In this document: positions 46,084-54,971 of the stretch, one piece after another | Position numbering within the stretch: the stretch's first letter is position 1 | How the letters are laid out: each line of letters begins with the position of its first letter | Assembly: GCF_025143365.1 (NCBI RefSeq) | Contig: NZ_JALXPE010000010.1 | Span: 1-64,000 of the forward strand | From: Microbacterium sp. p3-SID336 | Lineage (GTDB): Bacteria > Actinomycetota > Actinomycetes > Actinomycetales > Microbacteriaceae | Direction of reading: 5' to 3' | Length of the DNA stretch: 64,000 bases | Made by a program: the position numbers and the translations under genes | Notes under the pieces: generated by a model | The model's input: only the letters and a program-made list of their open reading frames with translations | Told to the model about the DNA's origin: nothing | The model's database searches: none

Positions 46084-47242
46084 AGCGACATGGAAGAAGC
46101 TGCCGAAGGCGCTGCAGGACGCGATCGCCAGCGGCGTCGACCGTGCGCGCGGCGTCGTGGTGCCCGAGCCGCCGGTCCCCGACCTGACGCGCGAGTTCCG
46201 CGTGCTCATCGGCCCGGTGAACTACGCCGGTCAGGGGTACCGCTGGGCGCGAGCCGCCGAGACCTCGGGGCGGGTGTCCGCCCGCAACTACGTGCACGAA
46301 GCGAACAACCCCTTCGGGTACGGCGCCGACCACGTGCTGAGCTGGCGCACCGCCGAGCACTCCCGGGCGTGGCAGCGCGCGATGCTCGACGACCTGCGCG
46401 AGAACTACACGCACGTGCTGATCGAGGCGTGCTACCCGATCCTCGGCGGCATGTTCAGCGGCGACGTGCGGCGGCAGGTGGACCTGCTCCGCGAGGCGGG
46501 CCTCACGATCGGCGTCGTCGGGCACGGCACCGACGTGCGCCTGCCGTCGACGCACATGGCGGACAACCCCTGGTCGCATTTCCACAACAGCGAGAGCTAC
46601 GTCTCGCCGGACCTCATCGAGGCCATGGTCTCGGACAATCTGCGCCTGATCGACGACCTCGACGCCCCGACCTTCGTGTCGACGGCCGGCCTGCTGATCG
46701 ACCTGCCTCGCGCCGACTTCCTCGGCGTCGTGATCGACCCGGAGCGCTGGAGCACGGACGAGCCGCTGCTGGAGACGCCCAAGCTGCGCGTCGTGCATGC
46801 CCCGACCAATCCGTTCACCAAGGGCACGTACCTGATCGCGCCGACCATCGAGAAGCTGGTCGACGAGGGTGTCATCGAGTACACCGAGATCCGGAACGTC
46901 TCCAACGAGGAGATGCGTCGGGTGTTCGCCGGCGCCGACGTCGTGCTCGACCAGTTCCGCGCCGGGGACTACGGTGTCGGCGCGTGCGAGACCATGGCCG
47001 CCGGCCGCCTCGTGCTCACCCACATCACCGATCAGGTCCGCACGGAGGTCGAACGTCATGCGGGCATGCCGCTGCCGATCCCCGAGGTCACGATCGACTC
47101 GCTCGAGTCGGTGCTGCGGGACATCGCCGATCGCCGTGAGCACTACCGGGCGCTGGCGGCGAGCGGCCCCGAGTATGTGCGCAGGCTGCACAACGGCGAT
47201 TTCTCGCGCGACGTCCTGATGCGCCGATTCTTCGAGGCGTGA
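46067..47242 (+). CDS. Putative GT-B glycosyltransferase, GQ-WA family paralogue 3
   Basis: 391 residues. VLIGPVNYAGQGYRWARA, NNPFGYGADHVLSW, THVLIEACYP, GHGTDVRLPSTHMADNPW, FVSTAGLL, VVHAPTNPFTKGTYLIAPT and DVVLDQFRAGDYGVGACETM. Groups with paralogue 1. The ATG lies inside the end of paralogue 2 with AAAGG six bases upstream; the stop overlaps the next start (TGATG). Role inferred as sugar transfer in the surface glycan. Confidence 0.75.
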   Translation: MHPAVEATWKKLPKALQDAIASGVDRARGVVVPEPPVPDLTREFRVLIGPVNYAGQGYRWARAAETSGRVSARNYVHEANNPFGYGADHVLSWRTAEHSRAWQRAMLDDLRENYTHVLIEACYPILGGMFSGDVRRQVDLLREAGLTIGVVGHGTDVRLPSTHMADNPWSHFHNSESYVSPDLIEAMVSDNLRLIDDLDAPTFVSTAGLLIDLPRADFLGVVIDPERWSTDEPLLETPKLRVVHAPTNPFTKGTYLIAPTIEKLVDEGVIEYTEIRNVSNEEMRRVFAGADVVLDQFRAGDYGVGACETMAAGRLVLTHITDQVRTEVERHAGMPLPIPEVTIDSLESVLRDIADRREHYRALAASGPEYVRRLHNGDFSRDVLMRRFFEA

Positions 47243-48402
47243 TGCGCGTCCTCATCGCCTCGCGGATCTACCGCCCCGAACCCGCCGCCGCCTCCCAGTT
47301 CCTCGGCGCCGTCGCCGACGCGCTCGTGGAGGGCGGGGACGAGGTCACCGTGCTGACCGCCACGCCTCCCGCGCCGCTGCGACCGGCTCCGCAGGGCGAG
47401 AAGGTGAAGACGGCCCCCGTGCTGCGCGACAGGGACGGCTACGTGCGCGGCTACCTGCCGTACCTGAGCTTCGACATCCCGCTCGCCTTCCGGCTCCTCT
47501 TCGCCCGGCGACCCGACGTCGTGCTCGCCGAGCCCCCGCCCACCACCGGGGCCGTCACCAGGGTGGTGTGTGCGCTCCGTCGCATCCCCTATGTGTACGA
47601 CGCCGCGGACGTGTGGTCCGATGCCGCCAACATGGCGACGAGCTCCTCCCTGGTCATCCGCGCCCTGCGCGTGGTGGAGCGCTTCGCGATGCGCGGCGCC
47701 GTGCGGCTCGTCACGATCTCCAGCGGCGTGGTCGACCGGGTGAGGGCGCTCGGCGTCACGGTGCCGATGACCGTGACCGGGTTCGGCGCCGACACCGCAC
47801 AGTTCTCGTACCGCGAGGCGGACCGGCAGAAGCTCTTCGTGTACGCCGGCAGCTACTCGCCGTGGCACGGCGCCGAAGTTCTCGTCGACGCGTTCGCCGC
47901 GTTCAGCGCGACCCACCCCGGCTACACGCTGCGCTTCATCGGCAACGGCACCGAGCGCGAGGAGCTGGAGGCGCTGGCCGCCGAGCGGGGCGTCGGCGGG
48001 CAGGTCGAGTTCCTCGACCCGGTTCCGCCGGAGCAGCTTCTCCCCCACCTGTCCTCCGCCGTCGCGAGCCTCGCCACGCTGCGGCCGGGTACCGCCTACG
48101 AGTACGCGTTCGCCACCAAGACCTATTCGTCCCTCGCGGCGGGCTGCCCGGTGATCTTCGCGGGCCCCGGCCCGACCGGGCCCTTCCTCGAACGCGCGAA
48201 CGAGCACGTGTCCGCCGGCTGGGTGTGCGCGCATGCCGCCGACGAGATCGCCGAGGCGATGCGCCGCAGCTGCGACGAACCGCCCACCGCGCGCGAGCGC
48301 GAGGACCTCGCGGAGTGGATCGACCGCACACACTCGCTCCGTGCCGTGGCCGCCACCGTGGCCGAGGTCGTGCGCAGCGTCGGCGCCGCAGGGCGGCGGT
48401 GA
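47242..48402 (+). CDS. Family 4 glycosyltransferase (WbuB-like)
   Basis: 386 residues. N-terminal RVLIASRIYRPEPAAASQFL, middle YVYDAADVWSDAANM, second domain LFVYAGSYSPWHGAEVLVDAF, FIGNGTEREELE, and YEYAFATKTYSSLAAGCPVIF, the donor site of WbuB-type GT4 enzymes. Probably adds an N-acetylated amino sugar or uronic acid to the lipid-linked chain. Overlaps both neighbouring paralogues, so the three act in one transcript. Confidence 0.9.
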   Translation: MRVLIASRIYRPEPAAASQFLGAVADALVEGGDEVTVLTATPPAPLRPAPQGEKVKTAPVLRDRDGYVRGYLPYLSFDIPLAFRLLFARRPDVVLAEPPPTTGAVTRVVCALRRIPYVYDAADVWSDAANMATSSSLVIRALRVVERFAMRGAVRLVTISSGVVDRVRALGVTVPMTVTGFGADTAQFSYREADRQKLFVYAGSYSPWHGAEVLVDAFAAFSATHPGYTLRFIGNGTEREELEALAAERGVGGQVEFLDPVPPEQLLPHLSSAVASLATLRPGTAYEYAFATKTYSSLAAGCPVIFAGPGPTGPFLERANEHVSAGWVCAHAADEIAEAMRRSCDEPPTAREREDLAEWIDRTHSLRAVAATVAEVVRSVGAAGRR

Positions 48403-49640
48403 CCGTGCCCGCTCTGCTCTCCCGCGCCGCGGACTGGCTGGTCCGCCACCGCTCCTCCTTCCCCGGCTGGCTCAACCGCGTGCTGGAGGCTCCGGCGCGG
48501 AACCCGGACGGCGCCTTCGGCCGCATCGTCATGCGCGCCCTCGGTGGAGGTGAGACCCCGGCGACCCCGGTGCCGTCCACCGAGATCCGAGTGCTGATCG
48601 CGCCGACCAACTACTCCGGTCAGGCCTTCCGCTGGGCGCGGGCCCTGGAAGCCGCCGACCCGCGGATCGGTGCGCGCAACCGCGCCGAGCAGCTGCCGGG
48701 CGGGTTCGACTTCGACGCCGACGCCCTGGTCCCGTTCGCGACCGCTCAGGGGTCGGAGCGCTGGGCCGATGCGGAGTTCGCCGCCGCCCGGGAGTTCACG
48801 CACGTGCTGGTCGAGGCCGAGCGACCGCTGTTCGGCCGGCGCTTCGGCCGCGACCTCGAGCAGGAGATCCTGGCCCTGACGGAGGAGGGGGTCTCGGTGG
48901 CCTACCTCTGCCACGGCACCGACATCCGGGACCCCGCGCGTCACGCCGAGCGCACCCCCTGGTCGCTGTACCCGGAGGATCCGCGCACCGAGCTGCTGGC
49001 GCAGGACGCGGCGGCGAACCTCGCCCTGCTGCGCCGAGTGCCGCGCCCGACGTTCGTGTCCACGCCCGACCTGCTGTTCGACGTGCCCTGGGCGCGCTGG
49101 TGCCCTGTGGTGGTCGACGTGGAGCGGTTCCGTCAGCGGTCGGAGCCGTTCGGGGCCCGCCCCGTGCGCATCGTGCACGCCGCCAGCGCGCCGCTGCAGA
49201 AGGGCAGCCACTACATCCCGCCCGCTCTGGACCCGCTGATCGCCGCCGAACTCGTCGACTACCGGCTGATCACCGGGGTGCCATCCGCGCAGATGCCGGA
49301 CGTGTTCGACGCGGCCGACATCGTGATCGACCAGTTCCGCGCCGGCTCCTACGGCGTGGCCGCGTGCGAGGCGATGGCGGCGGGTCGCGTGGTGATCGGC
49401 CACGTGCTGCCCGAGGTGCGCGCGTACGTGGAGGAGACGACCGGACTCGCGCTGCCCATCGTCGAGGCGACGCCGGACACCCTCGAGGCCGTCGTTCGTG
49501 CGCTCGTGGCCGCACCCGCGGAGTCCCGGGAGCTGGCCGCGCAGGGCCGCCGCTTCGTGGAGACCGTGCACGCCGGGCCGCTGAGCGCGCGCGTGCTGCT
49601 CGAGGACTGGATCGCGCCGGGCGTTACGCCGGGACGCTGA
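48399..49640 (+). CDS. Putative GT-B glycosyltransferase, GQ-WA family paralogue 4
   Basis: 413 residues from GTG at 48399 (GTGA overlap). VLIAPTNYSGQAFRWARALE, PGGFDFDADALVPF, THVLVEAERPLFGRRFGR, CHGTDIRDPARH, FVSTPDLLFDVPWARW, VVVDVERF, GVPSAQMPDVF and DIVIDQFRAGSYGVAACEAM. Most like paralogue 2. Its 3' end overlaps the converging acyltransferase gene by 17 bases. Confidence 0.75.
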   Translation: MTVPALLSRAADWLVRHRSSFPGWLNRVLEAPARNPDGAFGRIVMRALGGGETPATPVPSTEIRVLIAPTNYSGQAFRWARALEAADPRIGARNRAEQLPGGFDFDADALVPFATAQGSERWADAEFAAAREFTHVLVEAERPLFGRRFGRDLEQEILALTEEGVSVAYLCHGTDIRDPARHAERTPWSLYPEDPRTELLAQDAAANLALLRRVPRPTFVSTPDLLFDVPWARWCPVVVDVERFRQRSEPFGARPVRIVHAASAPLQKGSHYIPPALDPLIAAELVDYRLITGVPSAQMPDVFDAADIVIDQFRAGSYGVAACEAMAAGRVVIGHVLPEVRAYVEETTGLALPIVEATPDTLEAVVRALVAAPAESRELAAQGRRFVETVHAGPLSARVLLEDWIAPGVTPGR

Positions 49641-50742
49641 CCCTCGCCGCGTCTCTGCGGTCCTTCCACCGCCGCATCCGCTTCTCCAGGGGCCGCTCGA
49701 CGAACGAGTGCAGCGCCCACGCGAGGATCAGGTCGATCACGAGGATCACCGCGAACCACAGCAGGTTCAGCCACGACGTCTCCTGCATGCCGAAGATCCG
49801 CATCGCGAGGTAGATGACCGTGGCGTGCACGAGGTAGAACGCGAACGACCACTCGCCCAGCTTCACCTGCACCGGGGACTCGAACCAGGAGCGCTTGCCG
49901 GCCAGGGCCTTCTGCGCGAGGGCGATGATCGCGATCGCACACGCGACCGTGAACAGCTCGTTGCCGAAGGCCGGGATGAACTTGATGATCGGCAGGTCCA
50001 TGCCGGAGCGGGCGACCACGACGATCGCCAGGACCACGCCGATCATCGCGCCGATGCCGAGGATCGGAGGGATCCTGATGCGCCAGCCGGCACGGATCGC
50101 CCAGGCGACGGCCATGCCCAGGATGAACTCCGACACCCGGACGATCGGCACCGGCAGCTCGGCGATGAACGTGCCGGGGAACAGCACCGCCAGCGCGCGG
50201 TAGGTGAAGGCTGCCACCACCACGAGTCCGGCGAAGATCAGGGCGCCGTTGCGGCTGAGGCGGATCAAGAAGCGGGAGATCCACGGGTGCAGCGCGTAGA
50301 AGAACGCCTCGCAGGTGAGAGTCCACGCCGCGGGGTTTCCGGAGAACAGGATGTTCGGCGCATTCCACCAGCCCTGCAGGAGCACGACGGACAGCAGCAG
50401 GATGCCGAGGTCGAACGGCTTGAGGAAGCTCCCCTCGGGGATCGCCGCGAACGTGTAGAACACGGGGATCGCGAAGAGCAGCGCCACGATGTGCGAAGGC
50501 CAGATGCGCGCGAACCGGCGCCAGTAGAACGTGCTCGTCGGCACATCGGGCCGTGCGGACCACGTCAGCACGAAGCCGGACAGCACGAAGAAGAACGTGA
50601 CGCCGAAGTACCCCTGGGCGAAGATCGTCGTGATCACACCGGGCAGCGGCGCGAACACGAGCATGTGATAGAGGAACACCATGAACGCGGCCCACCACCG
50701 GAGGCCGGTCAGGCCGTCGAGCCGGATGGTGCGCTGCTCCAA
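49624..50742 (-). CDS. Acyltransferase-3 family membrane protein (OafA-like)
   Basis: 372 residues, about ten membrane helices. Family motifs: LDGLTGLRWWAAFMVFLYHM with the conserved His, FFVLSGFVLTW, YWRRFARIWPSH with the Arg pair. Such proteins O-acetylate or O-acylate glycans as they cross the membrane. The only open start is TTG at 50742 (no ATG or GTG upstream in frame), so the N-terminus is uncertain. Isolated on the minus strand between glycosyltransferase runs. Confidence 0.9.
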   Translation of the reverse strand: MEQRTIRLDGLTGLRWWAAFMVFLYHMLVFAPLPGVITTIFAQGYFGVTFFFVLSGFVLTWSARPDVPTSTFYWRRFARIWPSHIVALLFAIPVFYTFAAIPEGSFLKPFDLGILLLSVVLLQGWWNAPNILFSGNPAAWTLTCEAFFYALHPWISRFLIRLSRNGALIFAGLVVVAAFTYRALAVLFPGTFIAELPVPIVRVSEFILGMAVAWAIRAGWRIRIPPILGIGAMIGVVLAIVVVARSGMDLPIIKFIPAFGNELFTVACAIAIIALAQKALAGKRSWFESPVQVKLGEWSFAFYLVHATVIYLAMRIFGMQETSWLNLLWFAVILVIDLILAWALHSFVERPLEKRMRRWKDRRDAARVSVPA

Positions 50743-50849
50743 GATCTGCCGGTTGTCCAGGGCAGCGTTTCCTTCCTCGCAGATGACCGCGCGGCGCGGC
50801 GGGCATCTGCCAGTGTACCCGCGCAGGCGGGGCTCCCCTGGGCGCGAAC

Positions 50850-50855
50850 TAGGAT
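50850..50855 (+). promoter_or_regulatory. -10 element of the tandem glycosyltransferase A pair (leaderless)
   Basis: TAGGAT with six bases to GTG at 50862. Confidence 0.5.
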
Positions 50856-50861
50856 CGACGG

Positions 50862-51923
50862 GTGCCCCATCCCGATGTCGATGTCATCATCCCCGTGCAT
50901 TCCGCGACCCGCCCGATCCGCCGCGCCGTCGACTCCGTGCTCGACGGCGCAGAGGCCGATGTGCGCGCCATCGTCGTCGCGCACAACATCGAGGAGGCCG
51001 TGATCGCCGCGAACCTGGGGGCGCGCGCGGAGGACCCGCGGGTGCTGCTGCTGCACCTGGCGGACGGCATCCCCTCCCCTGCCGGGCCGATGAACCACGG
51101 GCTCGACCACGTCGAAGCCGGGCACTTCTCCCTGCTCGGCTCCGACGACGAGCTGGCGCCGGGGGCGGTGGACCTGTGGCTGCGGATCGCCAGGGAGGAC
51201 GCGGCGTCCGTCGTCCTCGCCCGCATCGACCGCGATGTGCAGGGGCCCGATCCGCTGCCGCCGACGCGGCCGGGACGCACCAGGAACCTCGACGCCGTGC
51301 GCGACCGCCTGAGCTACCGCTGCGCGCCGCTCGGCCTGCTGTCGCGCGAGCGCTTCGGCGCGCTGCGGTTCACACCAGGACTGCACTCGGGTGAAGACCT
51401 CGAGTACACCGCCCGGCTGTGGTTCACGGGAGACCGGATCGCCTACGCGCGCTCCGGTCCCGGCTACGTCGGGCACGAGGAGGAGTCCGACCGCGTCACC
51501 AGCGCGGTGCGCACCGTCGCCGAGGACTTCGCGTTCCTCGACGCGATCGAGGAGTCCGACTGGTTCGAGCGACTCCCGCGGCGCGCCCGGCGGGCCTTCG
51601 GAGTGAAGAACCTGCGGTTGCACGTGTTCGACGCGATCCTGCACCGCCTGCGCGGACCGGGCGGCCTGGCAGCGCACCGGGACGCGCTCGAGGGCGTGAT
51701 CGACCGCATCGAGCGCATGTCCCCCGGCTCGCTGGCGCTCCTCGCCAGGACCGATCGCCAGGTCATCGACGCACTGCGCGAACCACAGCCCGACCCCGAC
51801 CGCATCCTGCAGCTGCTCGGCGCGCGCTGGGCGGGCGGGCTCGACGCGCGGCTCCCCCGCAACCCGCTGCTCGCCCTGCACCCGCAGGCGCCGTACCGCA
51901 CGCTGCGCGCGATGACGCCGTGA
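50862..51923 (+). CDS. GT-A fold glycosyltransferase, first of a tandem pair
   Basis: 353 residues. DVIIPVHSATRPIRRAVDSVLDG, PAGPMNHGLDH, metal-site LLGSDDELAPGA, RLSYRCAPLGLL, GLHSGEDLEYTARLWF. These fit a family 2-like inverting enzyme; the last ~120 residues are a helical domain ending with RNPLLALHPQAPYRTLR. The downstream gene is a clear paralogue. Leaderless GTG start. Confidence 0.82.
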   Translation: MPHPDVDVIIPVHSATRPIRRAVDSVLDGAEADVRAIVVAHNIEEAVIAANLGARAEDPRVLLLHLADGIPSPAGPMNHGLDHVEAGHFSLLGSDDELAPGAVDLWLRIAREDAASVVLARIDRDVQGPDPLPPTRPGRTRNLDAVRDRLSYRCAPLGLLSRERFGALRFTPGLHSGEDLEYTARLWFTGDRIAYARSGPGYVGHEEESDRVTSAVRTVAEDFAFLDAIEESDWFERLPRRARRAFGVKNLRLHVFDAILHRLRGPGGLAAHRDALEGVIDRIERMSPGSLALLARTDRQVIDALREPQPDPDRILQLLGARWAGGLDARLPRNPLLALHPQAPYRTLRAMTP

Positions 51924-51946
51924 CCGGCACGGATAGCATCGAGGGC

Positions 51947-53035
51947 ATGCCTGAGCCCCTCGTCGATGTGACCGTCGCCGTCCACTCGGCGGCCCGCCCG
52001 ATCCACCGCATCGTCGGATCGATCCTGGACGGCACCGCCGCTCCCGTCCGCGTGAACGTGGTGGTGCACAACATGGACCGCGCCCCCATCGAGCGGAACC
52101 TGGCGGGGTACCTCCACGATCAGCGGCTGCGTCTGCTGGAGCTCCGCGACGGCATCGCCTCGCCAGCCGGCCCGCTCAATCACGGACTCGCCCACTCGAC
52201 CGCGCCGTTCGTGTCGGTCGCCGGCTCCGACGACGAGTTCGCGCCGGGGGCGATCGACTCGTGGCTCTCCGTGCAGCGCGCGACCTCCGCCGAGGTGGTG
52301 CTCGCCCGCATCGCACTCGCGGACGGACGCACGGATCCGTACCCGCCGGTGCGCCGCGGCCGCCGCATGCGCGACCTCGACCCCTGCAAGGACCGGCTGT
52401 CGTACCGCAGCGCCCCGCTCGGCCTGGTCGACCGCGCGCGCCATGGCGAGCTGCGCTTCACCCCGGGCCTCGCGTCCGGCGAAGACCTCGACTACACCGG
52501 TGCGCTCTGGTTCACCAGCTCCGCCATCGCGTACGACCTCGACGGTCCGCCGTACGTGATCCACGACGACGCGACAGACCGCGTCACGCGCGCGCCCCGT
52601 AGCGTGGCCGCGGACTTCGGGTTCCTCGACGCCGTCGAGCACTCCTCCTGGTTCACTGCTCTGGATGCCGGAGCCCGTCGCGCCGTCGTCGTGAAGTATC
52701 TGCGGATGCATGTGTTCGACGCGATCCATGCCCGCATCGGCGACGAGGAGCTGCTCCGCGAGCACCGGGACGATCTCGTCGCCCTCGTCGCCCGTCTGCG
52801 GCGCCTCAGCCCCGAGGCCTTCGCGCTGCTGTCCCGCGCCGACGCCGCGGTGCTCGCAGCGCTGGCCGAGCAGCAGCTCGACGCCCACCGGCTGCGCGCG
52901 CTGCTGCAGGCCCGCCAGAGCTACCGCAGCATCCGGGCCGTCGTCCCCGCGAACCCGCTGCTCGTGCTCGACAGCCAGGCGCCGCTGCGCACGCTCTTCG
53001 CGGGCGCGAGGGCCATGTCGGCGCCGCGCCGCTGA
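51947..53035 (+). CDS. GT-A fold glycosyltransferase, second of a tandem pair
   Basis: 362 residues. Block for block like the previous gene: DVTVAVHSAARPIHRIVGSIL, PAGPLNHGLAH, VAGSDDEFAPGA, RLSYRSAPLGLV, GLASGEDLDYTGALWF, and the same C-terminal ANPLLVLDSQAPLRTLF. A diverged tandem duplication. TAGCAT sits seven bases before the ATG at 51947, giving it its own leaderless promoter; GTG at 51920 overlapping the previous stop is the alternative start. Confidence 0.82.
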   Translation: MPEPLVDVTVAVHSAARPIHRIVGSILDGTAAPVRVNVVVHNMDRAPIERNLAGYLHDQRLRLLELRDGIASPAGPLNHGLAHSTAPFVSVAGSDDEFAPGAIDSWLSVQRATSAEVVLARIALADGRTDPYPPVRRGRRMRDLDPCKDRLSYRSAPLGLVDRARHGELRFTPGLASGEDLDYTGALWFTSSAIAYDLDGPPYVIHDDATDRVTRAPRSVAADFGFLDAVEHSSWFTALDAGARRAVVVKYLRMHVFDAIHARIGDEELLREHRDDLVALVARLRRLSPEAFALLSRADAAVLAALAEQQLDAHRLRALLQARQSYRSIRAVVPANPLLVLDSQAPLRTLFAGARAMSAPRR

Positions 53036-53167
53036 ACCGCGGAGAGCCGGGCGCTGGCCCGCGGCCGGCCACCATCGCGGGACACTGCCCACGGCGTGTG
53101 TGCCCGCTGCCCCGGCGCGCTGCGCCGCTCGTCCGACCGCCGAGGGCGGCCCCGGGACGCCCGCGCC

Positions 53168-54961
53168 TCAGTCGAGGTCGCGGGCGAGTCCGGCGAGCAC
53201 GACCTGCTCCGCGAACGCGGGAAGACTTGCCGCGACCTCGAGGAACGTCCCCGATGCCGCGATCCTGCCCTCGTCCACGTAGCAGATCCGGTCGTAGTCC
53301 TTGATCGTCGACAGGCGGTGCGCGACCGAGATGAGCGTGACCTCGCCCTGCAGCGCGCGGATCGACTTCGTCACCTCGTCCTCGGTCTTGGTGTCGAGCG
53401 AACTCGTCGCCTCGTCGAGCACCAGCACGAGGGGGTCGGTGTAGAGCGCGCGGGCGATGCCGAGTCGCTGCTGCTGCCCGCCGGAGAGCGAGACGCCACG
53501 CTCACCGATGCGCTCGCGGATGCCACCGGCACGCGACTCGATGAGAGAGCTCAGCTGCGCACGCTCGAGGGCGTGGCGCACCCTCTCCTCGTCGATCTCG
53601 TCGTTCCACGTGAGCGCGACGTTCTGGGCGATGCTGCCGTCGAACAGCGCCACCCGCTGCGGCACGTACCCGACCCGACCGCGCCACTGCGTGAGCACGG
53701 AGTTCAGCGGTGCGCCATCGATCGTGATGCTGCCGCCCGACGCCTGGCTGAGCCCGAGGAGCAGGTCGATCAGCGTCGACTTGCCCGCGCCGGACGGACC
53801 GACGATGCCGAGGGAGCTGCCCAGGGGGATGTCCAGGGTCATCCCCCTGATCACATCCTCCGTCGTGTTCGGGTAGCGGAAGCGCACGTCGTCCAGCCGC
53901 AGGACGCGAGGACGCTCCGCGAGCACGGCGGTGTCCTCCGGCGCCTTGGAGGTCTCCATGTCCTTCTCGGCGGACATGAGGTCGCCGATCACGTCGCGCG
54001 CTGCGGGCGTGCTGGCCACTGCCTGCACGATCCCGCCCTGGATCCCGGTGATGGCGGGGATCAGACGGAAGCCCGTCGCGGCGAACAGCGCCACGGAGGA
54101 GAGCGCGGAGGTGAGACCGCCCTGCCAGAAGGAGAACCCGCCGATGAGGATCACGCCGCCGATGAGCGCGGCCTCGAAGGCGAAGCCGGGGATGATGCCG
54201 AGGAACGAGCCGTTGGCGCGTGCCCGGACCGAGCGGCTGCGGTTGCTGGTGACGAGGTCGGACACGTCGGACAGACGGTTGCGCAGGCTGAGCTCTTTGA
54301 GCGCCTCCATCATCTCGGTCATGAGGATCGCGACGCGGTAGCTGTAGGTCAGGTTGACCTGCGCGGCCTCGAGGGCCCGCTTCGTGACGACCTGGTGGAC
54401 CAGGAGGGCGACGAGCCCGAGGTACGTGAAGGCGATGATCGCGGTCCACGGGTCGGCGACCAGCAGCACCGCGATGATGAGCACGAACGTGAAGATCATG
54501 CTCGGCACGCGCATCAGCGGCAGCAGGAATCCGGCCATGGTGTTGGCGATGCCGGAGTCCGCGATGCGGGTGATCTCGGCGACCGACCGCTTGGAGCGCT
54601 CCTCCCAGCTGGAGTTGATGTACGCCTTGAACATCCGGTCGCCGATCTGCAGCTCGTACTTCGCGAAGCGGCGCGTGGCGAACCAGTGCAGCGTCACCGA
54701 GAGCACGGACTTGAGGATGATGAGCACGCACGCGGCCAGCGCGAGCAGCGGCATCATCTCCGGTGACACCGGACCGATGATCGGCAGCGACAGGGTGCCG
54801 CCGGAGAGCGCGGGGCCGATGATGAGCGCGAGCAGGGACATCGCGATCACGTCGAGAGCCGTGATCAGGGTCGTCGCGACCATGTAGCCGGCGAAGTAGC
54901 GTCGCGCGCCCTCGGGAAGCAGGGGCAGCAGGTCCCGGAGGACGGGCCAGATCTTCTTCAT
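53168..54961 (-). CDS. ABC exporter with fused membrane and ATPase domains (PglK/MsbA-like)
   Basis: 597 residues. Six membrane helices in the first ~330 residues, then Walker A GPSGAGKST, signature LSGGQQQRLGIARAL, Walker B VLVLDEATSSLD and switch His in SVAHRLS. Homodimeric exporters of this type flip undecaprenyl-linked oligosaccharides (PglK) or lipids. Encoded ten bases after the 3-dehydrogenase stop in the same operon, suggesting it flips a glycan built from that sugar. Confidence 0.9.
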   Translation of the reverse strand: MKKIWPVLRDLLPLLPEGARRYFAGYMVATTLITALDVIAMSLLALIIGPALSGGTLSLPIIGPVSPEMMPLLALAACVLIILKSVLSVTLHWFATRRFAKYELQIGDRMFKAYINSSWEERSKRSVAEITRIADSGIANTMAGFLLPLMRVPSMIFTFVLIIAVLLVADPWTAIIAFTYLGLVALLVHQVVTKRALEAAQVNLTYSYRVAILMTEMMEALKELSLRNRLSDVSDLVTSNRSRSVRARANGSFLGIIPGFAFEAALIGGVILIGGFSFWQGGLTSALSSVALFAATGFRLIPAITGIQGGIVQAVASTPAARDVIGDLMSAEKDMETSKAPEDTAVLAERPRVLRLDDVRFRYPNTTEDVIRGMTLDIPLGSSLGIVGPSGAGKSTLIDLLLGLSQASGGSITIDGAPLNSVLTQWRGRVGYVPQRVALFDGSIAQNVALTWNDEIDEERVRHALERAQLSSLIESRAGGIRERIGERGVSLSGGQQQRLGIARALYTDPLVLVLDEATSSLDTKTEDEVTKSIRALQGEVTLISVAHRLSTIKDYDRICYVDEGRIAASGTFLEVAASLPAFAEQVVLAGLARDLD

Positions 54962-54971
54962 CGGGGAACGT

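Noticed and set aside
53036-53167. RNA gene or terminator in the 132-base gap between the GT-A pair and the ABC exporter
   Set aside because: Only short GC stems (for example CCGCC/GGCGG near 53139-53151) without a convincing structure; I see nothing supportable there.
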